A stretch of 28,974 nucleotides of DNA from Vibrio tasmaniensis 1F-187 (GTDB taxonomy: Bacteria > Pseudomonadota > Gammaproteobacteria > Enterobacterales > Vibrionaceae). Under the pieces are notes generated by a model. The model was not told the DNA's origin. It did no database searches and saw only the letters and a program-made list of their open reading frames with translations. This document shows positions 23,324 through 28,974 of the stretch, piece after piece (positions within the stretch are counted from its first letter, which is position 1; every line of letters begins with the position of its first letter). Position numbers and translations under genes: made by a program. The stretch lies in the NCBI RefSeq assembly GCF_000272405.2, contig NZ_AJZM02000048.1, forward strand, positions 1 through 28,974, read 5' to 3'.

Positions 23324-24433
23324 TTACGCTTTACGCTCTAGGAACACACCTGCTTCCATATGGTGCGTGTATGGGAACTGGTCAAATAGAGCAAAACGAG
23401 TGATATCGTGTGTTTCGCTTAGAATGTCTAGGTTCTCTTTCAATGTCTCAGGGTTACAAGAGATGTACATGATGCGCTCGTAGCCTTGAACCATCTTACA
23501 AGTATCAACATCCATACCTGAACGCGGTGGATCAACAAAGATAGTGTTGCAGTTGTAGCTCTTAAGATCGATGTTCGCTTGCTGTAGACGACGGAATTCA
23601 CGCTTGCCTTCCATTGCTACGGTAAAATCTTCCGCAGACATGCGGATGATCTGAACATTTTCAATCTTGTTGGCTGCGATGTTGTATTGCGCAGATTCTA
23701 CTGACGGCTTCGCTAGTTCTGTTGCCAGTACACGTTCGAAGTTCTGTGCCAATGCTAGTGAGAAGTTACCGTTACCACAGTAAAGTTCAAGCAAGTCGCC
23801 TTTGCTGTCTTGAGTACAGTCGACTGCCCACTCCAACATTTTCTCTGCTACTTTACCGTTTGGTTGAGTAAAGCTGTTCTCAACTTGCTGGTAGATGTAG
23901 CTATCACCATTCACATCTAGCTTTTCAATAACGTAGTCGCGGTCCAGCACGATTTTCATCTTACGCGCACGGCCGATCAGGTTTAGGTTAAAACCTTCAT
24001 CGTTTAATTGCTGCTTAAGTGCTTTAGCATCTTGAATCCACTGCTCACCTAATTGGCGGTGGTAAAGCAGTGACACCAAAATCTCGCCGCTTAATGTAGA
24101 AAGGAAGTCTACTTGGAATAGTTTGTGGCGTAGAGAGTGGTTGTCCTTCATTGCATCCGTTAATAGAGGCATTAGGTCGTTGATCAGGCGGCTAGCCGCT
24201 GGGAATTGGTCGACACGGTATTTTTCTTTAGTTTCTTGATTGAACATGACGTAATACATATCGTCACCTTCATGCCACACGCGGAACTCTGCACGCATAC
24301 GGTAGTGTTGTTCTGGAGATTCATACACTTCCAGCTCAGGCACATTATATTCTGAGAACATTTCAGTAAGACGCTCAGTCTTTTCTGCCAGTTGTTCTTG
24401 GTAGCGTTGCGGGTTTACTTCTAAATTCGCCAT
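23324..24433 (-). CDS. trmA: tRNA m5U54 methyltransferase TrmA
   Basis: TrmA methylates U54 in the T-loop of tRNA to give ribothymidine, using S-adenosylmethionine. The 369-residue protein has the SAM site [16 protein letters not shown] from residue 214, the DPPRSGMD motif at 301-308, the catalytic nucleophile Cys326 in YISCNPETL and the general base Glu360 in [11 protein letters not shown]. coli uses Cys324 and Glu358. No N-terminal TRAM domain or iron-sulfur cysteines are seen, which separates it from RlmC/RlmD relatives. The start has AAGG seven bases upstream. It is divergent from btuB, as in E. coli. Confidence 0.97.
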   Translation of the reverse strand: MANLEVNPQRYQEQLAEKTERLTEMFSEYNVPELEVYESPEQHYRMRAEFRVWHEGDDMYYVMFNQETKEKYRVDQFPAASRLINDLMPLLTDAMKDNHSLRHKLFQVDFLSTLSGEILVSLLYHRQLGEQWIQDAKALKQQLNDEGFNLNLIGRARKMKIVLDRDYVIEKLDVNGDSYIYQQVENSFTQPNGKVAEKMLEWAVDCTQDSKGDLLELYCGNGNFSLALAQNFERVLATELAKPSVESAQYNIAANKIENVQIIRMSAEDFTVAMEGKREFRRLQQANIDLKSYNCNTIFVDPPRSGMDVDTCKMVQGYERIMYISCNPETLKENLDILSETHDITRFALFDQFPYTHHMEAGVFLERKA

Positions 24434-24593
24434 TGTTATGCCTTTTGCTATCGTGCTTTTAAATCAAGAGCGCAGATTTTATTCAATCACAGGCGCTTGT
24501 CCAGTGTTGAGAGCCATTCAGTTTAAATAGACGACGAAAACTATAGCTTATAACTATCTTAGACTAGACAAATGATTCATAGGTCAATACTAT

Positions 24594-24801
24594 TTCCGGC
24601 AAGCTGGTGCCATGTGGATGTATAGATGGCTGAAGAGGGAATCTGGTGAAAATCCAGAACTGACGCGCAGCGGTAAGAGAGAACGAGTATTCAAAGACAC
24701 TGCAAATAGCATTTTGTGGGAAGTCGAATATTAGGTAACCATAAGGTTGTGCTCTTGAGTCCGAATACCTGCCAGCGGCCAAACCATAAAATGTGGTTTG
24801 G
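24594..24801 (+). ncRNA. Cobalamin (B12) riboswitch of btuB
   Basis: The btuB leader contains the conserved cobalamin-aptamer elements in order: GGTGCC at 24606-24611, GAGGGAATCTGGTGAAAATC at 24635-24654, the core CAGCGGTAA, the GTGGGAAG element at 24716-24723 and the B12 box AGTCCGAATACCTGCC (24758-24773). GCTGG (24603-24607) pairs with CCAGC (24772-24776) as a closing stem. The hairpin CCAAACCA / TGGTTTGG (24779-24786 and 24794-24801) has loop bases AAAATG (24788-24793) complementary to CATTTT (24710-24715), the kissing-loop contact known in this riboswitch class. Bound adenosylcobalamin should stabilise it and hide the btuB ribosome-binding site, lowering B12 uptake when B12 is plentiful. 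Confidence 0.94.
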
Positions 24802-24830
24802 TAGGACTTTACGCGATTTAGGATCACAAC

Positions 24831-26591
24831 ATGAACAAATCCATTTTAGCGGTTGCTGTAGCATCGCTGCTTTCACCTATCTCCAATTTACACGCACAAG
24901 AAGCATCTGCTGACGAAACCATGGTCGTTACGGCTAACCGTTTTGAGCAAAGCACTCAAAGTACAACGTTACCTGTTGTAGTTGTTACTCGAGCAGAGAT
25001 TGAAGCGATTCAAGCTAATGATATTTACGAAGTACTACGTCGTTTACCTGGTATTCAGGTAGCGAGCAACGGCGGCTACGGACAAAAGCAGAGTGTTTTT
25101 GTTAGAGGTACTAACTCTGACCACATCTTAGTACTGATTGATGGCGTAAAAACAGCAAGTGCAACATCAGGAGGAGCAAATTTTGCTGCTATTCCACTAG
25201 TTGGTGTTCAGCGCATTGAGTTTGTGCGTGGTCCTCGAGCTGCAATTTATGGAGCCGATGCGATTGGTGGTGTAATTAATATTATTACAGACACATCAAG
25301 TTCAGAAGCAAAAGTTAGCGTAGGGTTTGGATCTGATTCATACAAAAAAGGCAGTGTGGCAGTGTCTGGTAATATTACAGACTCGACAAGTGGTTCTGTA
25401 GCTGTAAAGCGAGCAGAGACTGATGGGTTTTCTGTTCAAAACTCAGCAGGTGATCAAGACGCAGATGGACATGAAGTGACTGAGCTAGCACTTGCGATAA
25501 CTCATAAGCTGAATGACGAGTTTAAGCTTAAGTTTAATTCTACTTACTCGGATGGTGAAACAGAGTACGATCCGAAAAATGCTACAAAAGATCAGACACT
25601 TTACAGTGCAATTGGCCGTCTTAGTTATACTGGAGAAACGTTGTCGAGCAACTTTTCTTTAAGTAAAGCTCAAGATTCTAGTAAAGATTATTACTACAAA
25701 AGTACTTATCAAACGGACCACCAGGCCGTTGCTTTCACAAATTTATTCACTGTGAACAATGAAGTTTCTATTGGTGCGGGCCTTGATTGGTCTAAAGATG
25801 ACGTATCAGAGTCCTCAAAAGACTATGCCGAGAAATCTCGCACGAATAACTCGCTATATGTTAGTGGCTTTTATGACAACCAAGCCGTACAAGCTGAATT
25901 AGCTTTACGCGGTGACGATAACCAACGCTACGGCAAGAATACTACATGGCAAGCGGGTTTAGGATATTGGTTAGCAGCTAATTATCGCGTGACGGCTAAT
26001 GCTGGTACGGCATTTAAAGCACCGACATTTAATCAACTATATTGGCCGGGCTCAGGTGTCCCAACGCTGAAACCTGAAGAGTCAAAAAACTATGAAGTCG
26101 CGTTCGAAGCCCATCAATCATTGGTTGATTGGAGAGTATCGGCTTACAAAAATGATATTAAAAACATGATAGTTGGATGGCCATCAAAAAACATTGGTGT
26201 CGCTGAAATTAAAGGCTTAGAACTATCGGGAGAATTCGATACAGGAAGTTTTTCTCACCAAGTTAGCCTTGACTTTATGGACCCGACAGATAAAAGCGAT
26301 GGTTCTCAACTTTTACGTAGAGCGAAACAAAATGCTAAGTGGAACGTGACGTATTTTGCGGACAACTGGCAGGCGGACTTGAGTTATTTATATCAAGGTA
26401 AACGTATGGATAGCGGCAATGCTGAGTTAGATGAGTACTCGCTAGTAGATATAGCTGCGAGCTACTTTGTGACGGATCATTTCACAATGAGAGGGCGTAT
26501 TGCTAACCTTTTTGATAAAGATTACACGTTAGCCAAAGGGTATGAAACACAAGAAAGAAGTTTCTTTATAAACGCTGACTACCAGTTCTAA
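24831..26591 (+). CDS. btuB: Outer-membrane vitamin B12 receptor BtuB
   Basis: BtuB binds cobalamin at the cell surface and imports it to the periplasm with energy from TonB-ExbBD. The 586-residue precursor has a signal peptide (cleavage after HA, about residue 22), a TonB box DETMVVTA at 28-35, the plug domain (LRRLPGIQV, GVKTASATSG, RGPRAAIYGADAIGGVINI) and a 22-strand barrel ending in Phe (YQF). E. coli BtuB is 614 residues. AGGA lies eight bases before the ATG, next to the riboswitch platform. The remaining uptake genes (btuCDF) are not in the window. A terminator follows, then the B12-linked DUF71 gene. Confidence 0.95.
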   Translation: MNKSILAVAVASLLSPISNLHAQEASADETMVVTANRFEQSTQSTTLPVVVVTRAEIEAIQANDIYEVLRRLPGIQVASNGGYGQKQSVFVRGTNSDHILVLIDGVKTASATSGGANFAAIPLVGVQRIEFVRGPRAAIYGADAIGGVINIITDTSSSEAKVSVGFGSDSYKKGSVAVSGNITDSTSGSVAVKRAETDGFSVQNSAGDQDADGHEVTELALAITHKLNDEFKLKFNSTYSDGETEYDPKNATKDQTLYSAIGRLSYTGETLSSNFSLSKAQDSSKDYYYKSTYQTDHQAVAFTNLFTVNNEVSIGAGLDWSKDDVSESSKDYAEKSRTNNSLYVSGFYDNQAVQAELALRGDDNQRYGKNTTWQAGLGYWLAANYRVTANAGTAFKAPTFNQLYWPGSGVPTLKPEESKNYEVAFEAHQSLVDWRVSAYKNDIKNMIVGWPSKNIGVAEIKGLELSGEFDTGSFSHQVSLDFMDPTDKSDGSQLLRRAKQNAKWNVTYFADNWQADLSYLYQGKRMDSGNAELDEYSLVDIAASYFVTDHFTMRGRIANLFDKDYTLAKGYETQERSFFINADYQF

Positions 26592-26600
26592 TTAACAACT

Positions 26601-26623
26601 AAACCGCCTTCGGGCGGTTTTTT
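26601..26623 (+). terminator. UUCG-loop terminator after btuB
   Basis: AAACCGCC (26601-26608) pairs with GGCGGTTT (26613-26620) around a stable TTCG tetraloop, followed by six T (26618-26623). It ends only 16 bases before the start of the next gene, so it may act as an attenuator in that gene's leader. Confidence 0.9.
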
Positions 26624-26639
26624 CTTATTGGATATATCA

Positions 26640-27305
26640 ATGAAAAAGAAAGTCGTCATAAGTTGGTCGTCAGGTAAAGACTCTACGTTAACGTTAGAGC
26701 GGCTACTTGAAAGCACCGAGTATGAAGTTGTTGCTCTGTATACTACGTATGTTGGAGATGAAGTTCCTTTCCAGGTAACTCCTATTGAGGTAGTTGCAAT
26801 GCAAGCTCGATTGGTCGGTTTACCATTAATCATGATTGAGCTACCGGAAGTCTTCCCAAGTAATGAGGTTTACCAAAGTACGATTGTCTCGGCACTTAAA
26901 GATTCTAGCTTATCAATCGATGCGGTCGCGTTTGGAGATATGTTCTGTAATGGCATTGCCGATTACCGAAGAAGTTATATAGAGCCAGCTGGTTGGGAGT
27001 GTGTGTTTCCCTTAATGGGAGAGAGCAGTCAGGCACTTGCGAGTGAAATAATAGAGAGAGGAATCGAAACCTTTCTCGTCACGGTCGATACCGATGTATT
27101 AGACATGAGCTATTGCGGGAAAGAATACACGCTTGAGCTAATCGGCAGTTTACCGAGTCACGTCGACCCATGCGGCGAAGATGGTGAGTTTCATACTTTA
27201 GTCACGTCAGCGCCATGCTTTAAAGGAAAGCTTAACATAGAGCTGGAAAATGTAGAGCAGGGTGAGCGCTTTGTGCATCAACGCTACCGAGCCTGCATTA
27301 TGTAG
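26640..27305 (+). CDS. DUF71 (Dph6-type) ATP pyrophosphatase, likely B12-related
   Basis: The 221-residue protein belongs to the PP-loop ATP pyrophosphatase fold: SSGKDS at 10-15 binds ATP, and DPCGEDGEFHT at 176-186 is the DUF71/COG2102 signature. The eukaryotic and archaeal branch (Dph6) amidates diphthamide, which bacteria lack. A bacterial branch found beside B12-transport genes has been predicted by comparative genomics to act in B12 salvage, perhaps adding an amine to a corrinoid intermediate. Its place directly after riboswitch-controlled btuB supports that role, but no reaction is shown. The ATG 26640 has almost no ribosome-binding site and lies right behind the btuB terminator. A TTG 12 bases upstream is less likely. 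Confidence 0.85.
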   Translation: MKKKVVISWSSGKDSTLTLERLLESTEYEVVALYTTYVGDEVPFQVTPIEVVAMQARLVGLPLIMIELPEVFPSNEVYQSTIVSALKDSSLSIDAVAFGDMFCNGIADYRRSYIEPAGWECVFPLMGESSQALASEIIERGIETFLVTVDTDVLDMSYCGKEYTLELIGSLPSHVDPCGEDGEFHTLVTSAPCFKGKLNIELENVEQGERFVHQRYRACIM

Positions 27306-27365
27306 AGTGATGATTGGCGAAAACTAAGTGAAGGGGTATCATTGCAACGGAACTTATTACAGGTA

Positions 27366-28172
27366 ATGGTTGTGTCGGAAAGCATACAAAAAAACATATT
27401 GATCTTTGATTCTGGAGTTGGCGGCCTGTCCGTATATAAAGAGATAAGCCAGTTACTACCGAATCATAACTATACTTATGTATTCGATAACGAGGCTTAC
27501 CCATACGGTGAGCTAGACCAGCAAGTCCTTATCCACAGAGTTCAAAGCATCGTCGCCAGTTTTGTGGCTAGCCACGCTATTGATATTGTGGTGATAGCCT
27601 GCAATACAGCAAGTACAATTGTGTTGCCTACACTAAGGGCAAATAACCCAATCCCTATTGTCGGGGTTGTTCCGGCAATCAAACCAGCATCCCTACTTGC
27701 CAATAAAGCCGTTGGTCTTATTGCGACACCCGCAACGATTACTCGTGAATACACACACGAGCTCATCAAAAACTTCTCTAGTAATAAAAGAGTTGAGCTT
27801 TTAGGTTCGACTCAGCTGGTGGATATGGCCGAAGATAAACTAAGAGGTGAGGCGATTAACCTTGAAGAGCTACGGCAAATCCTTCAACCAATGATCAACA
27901 CAATTGATGTGGCTGTTTTAGGGTGCACTCATTTTCCACTGATCAAATCAGAGATTCAGCAAGTGCTAGGTAAAAACGTGATGTTGATTGATTCAGGTAA
28001 GGCTATTGCTAAGCGGGTTCAAGATTTATTGGATTTAGAGAGCAGCACTGAAGAAGGGGGAGTGCGTGAGGCTTTTTGTAGTGCACTTCCTAAAAAAGAA
28101 AGTGCACTAAATAGTATGCTGAAGCAGTTAGGGTTTAGCTCAGCTCAGCTTCGTCCGTTTCTGGATGTTTAG
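27366..28172 (+). CDS. murI: Glutamate racemase MurI
   Basis: MurI converts L-glutamate to D-glutamate for peptidoglycan. The 268-residue protein has [10 protein letters not shown] at 14-23, the first catalytic cysteine in ACNTAS (Cys79) and the second in GCTHFP (Cys187), the acid/base pair that removes and adds the alpha proton. The start is uncertain: ATG 27366 is chosen, but GTG 27372 has better spacing to the AGG at 27361, and a TTG at 27342 is in frame. The long N-terminal extension by which UDP-MurNAc-Ala activates the E. coli enzyme is largely absent. Its last 38 bases overlap the minus-strand RRM gene. In E. coli, murI also lies between btuB and an rRNA operon. Confidence 0.95.
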   Translation: MVVSESIQKNILIFDSGVGGLSVYKEISQLLPNHNYTYVFDNEAYPYGELDQQVLIHRVQSIVASFVASHAIDIVVIACNTASTIVLPTLRANNPIPIVGVVPAIKPASLLANKAVGLIATPATITREYTHELIKNFSSNKRVELLGSTQLVDMAEDKLRGEAINLEELRQILQPMINTIDVAVLGCTHFPLIKSEIQQVLGKNVMLIDSGKAIAKRVQDLLDLESSTEEGGVREAFCSALPKKESALNSMLKQLGFSSAQLRPFLDV

Positions 28173-28587
28173 GATCGTTTGCAACGCGTACTTTTAAAGT
28201 ACGTTGCATGTAATCTTTATCGTTAAGTTCTGAAATAGCATGATTCACATCATTACTTGCCATAACAACAAATCCAAAACCTCTTCTTTTACCAGTACGT
28301 TTGTCTTTCATTAAACGTACAGCAAATACTTCACCATATTCAGAGAACAATTCACGTACATGTGATTCATTCGCTTTGTATGGAAGGTTACCCACATAAA
28401 GTGTTTTTGTTGAAGCCTTAGGTTCTGACTCTGATTTTGAGTTGGTGCTTGAAAAATTAACAACAAAAGCGGAAGCCAAGACACCAAGGATAAAGGTAAT
28501 TGCAGGCGATATATCTACCTGAGAGAAAACAATGCCGCCCAATACAGCTAGCGCGACAATTAACAACATCAATTTTTTTGAGTTCAT
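28135..28587 (-). CDS. Membrane-anchored RRM RNA-binding protein
   Basis: The 150-residue protein starts with two predicted membrane helices (about 5-22 and 27-45), then a Ser/Lys/Glu-rich linker and a single RRM domain (about 61-136). RNP2 reads LYVGNL (63-68) and RNP1 reads RGFGFVVM (102-109), with the aromatic residues needed to stack on RNA bases (Tyr64, Phe104, Phe106). A short acidic tail follows. Single RRM proteins in bacteria are mostly small, soluble and of unclear role; a membrane-tethered one is less usual. The gene faces murI, overlapping its end by 38 bases, and its start is close to the rRNA promoters. No strong ribosome-binding site is visible before the ATG. Confidence 0.88.
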   Translation of the reverse strand: MNSKKLMLLIVALAVLGGIVFSQVDISPAITFILGVLASAFVVNFSSTNSKSESEPKASTKTLYVGNLPYKANESHVRELFSEYGEVFAVRLMKDKRTGKRRGFGFVVMASNDVNHAISELNDKDYMQRTLKVRVANDPKHPETDEAELS

Positions 28588-28756
28588 ATCGGAATACTAC
28601 ATATTAATAAACGAAATATACGCATCTACCATTAACAAAATAGACACATGAATCTTACGTTCATGGCTTCCATTTTGCCAATGTATTGCTGTGATACGTC
28701 TCAAATGTTTAGTTTTTATTCGAAAAATGCGGATCTGGTGGCTTTTTAGGCGAACA

Positions 28757-28812
28757 AAACTTTTATTTAAAAAAGCTCTTGTGCTCTATATCGAACTCTC
28801 TATAATGCCGCC
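28757..28812 (+). promoter_or_regulatory. rRNA operon promoter P1 with UP-like tract
   Basis: TTGTGC (28779-28784) and a perfect TATAAT (28801-28806) are 16 bases apart, followed by the G+C-rich discriminator GCCGCC. Upstream is an A/T-rich tract (about 28757-28774) fitting an UP element. This is the layout of growth-rate and ppGpp-controlled rrn P1 promoters. Confidence 0.85.
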
Positions 28813-28881
28813 TCACCGACAAGGAGTGAGACGAAAGTCACGCTGCGAAATCGGTAGAGAATAAGAGTTTGAAAATAACCC

Positions 28882-28909
28882 TTGACTCTCTAAGTGGTGC
28901 AGGTATAGT
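28882..28909 (+). promoter_or_regulatory. rRNA operon promoter P2
   Basis: TTGACT (28882-28887) and TATAGT (28904-28909) with a 16-base spacer form a second strong promoter about 103 bases downstream of P1, the usual tandem arrangement. Confidence 0.82.
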
Positions 28910-28917
28910 ACGCACCC

Positions 28918-28974
28918 CTAGCGACTGAGATGTAAGTCACAAAACGCTAGCGCTCTTTAACAATTTAAACCTAT
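28918..28974 (+). promoter_or_regulatory. rRNA leader with boxB-like hairpin and boxA
   Basis: CTAGCG (28918-28923) pairs with CGCTAG (28945-28950), with an inner GACT/AGTC pairing (28923-28926 and 28935-28938), forming a boxB-like hairpin. GCTCTTTAACAA (28952-28963) is the boxA antitermination site bound by NusB-S10. The 16S rRNA gene should start beyond the right edge. Confidence 0.85.

Noticed and set aside
28918..28974. Beginning of 16S rRNA gene
   Set aside because: The window ends in the leader at boxA; the conserved 5' end of 16S rRNA is not reached.
1..28974. CRISPR arrays, insertion sequences, prophage, tRNA genes
   Set aside because: No regularly spaced repeats, transposase or integrase motifs, terminal inverted repeats or cloverleaf-like sequences were seen.

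Overview
The window looks like a stretch of the main chromosome of a marine gammaproteobacterium, most likely a Vibrio (Vibrionaceae). The base composition is moderate. Several gene neighbourhoods match the enterobacterial order closely: ftsY-ftsE-ftsX-rpoH, glpE-glpG, ubiC-ubiA / plsB / dgkA-lexA-dinF, and sthA / fabR-yijD / trmA / btuB-murI-rrn. The protein variants (for example an unlinked FliL-type protein beside ubiC, and a membrane RRM protein beside the rRNA operon) look Vibrio-like. Genus assignment is inference from protein resemblance and synteny. I see no insertion sequence, prophage, CRISPR array or tRNA gene.

Layout. 1-1473: the end of an ArsJ-like efflux gene with its terminator, then an integral-membrane acyltransferase. 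1534-6145: a group of small envelope genes related to E. coli yhhM, yhhN, yecH, yhgN and yhhL, ending with rsmD. It includes a small membrane-anchored protein with a HEPN-like R-x6-H motif, a 26-codon membrane micro-ORF, and about 650 bp of T-rich DNA with no convincing gene. 6376-10383: protein targeting and cell division (ftsY, ftsE, ftsX) followed by the heat-shock sigma factor rpoH and a strong terminator. 10384-10824: an intergenic region unusually rich in DnaA-box-like 9-mers and GATC sites. 10825-12043: glpE-glpG. 12131-14098: an orphan FliL-like gene divergent from ubiC-ubiA (first steps of ubiquinone synthesis). 14203-17208: plsB and dgkA in divergent orientation (phospholipid entry and diacylglycerol recycling). 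17303-20396: lexA with two SOS boxes, a methyltransferase gene with a Fur-box promoter, and the MATE transporter dinF. 20503-24433: sthA, fabR-yijD and trmA. 24594-28587: a cobalamin riboswitch, btuB, a DUF71-type ATP pyrophosphatase, murI and an antisense-overlapping RRM gene. 28757-28974: tandem rRNA promoters and the antitermination leader of an rrn operon whose 16S gene lies beyond the right edge.

How the genes work together. Most of the window is conserved housekeeping: SRP-dependent targeting, septation, proteostasis, quinone and phospholipid synthesis, SOS control, redox balance, fatty-acid regulation, tRNA modification, B12 uptake and cell-wall precursor supply. The points that differ from the textbook order are the most interesting: a Fur-controlled methyltransferase placed between lexA and dinF, a B12-linked DUF71 enzyme placed between btuB and murI, a membrane-anchored RNA-binding protein placed between murI and rrn, the DnaA-box/GATC cluster after rpoH, and the HEPN-like gene plus micro-ORF plus T-rich region.
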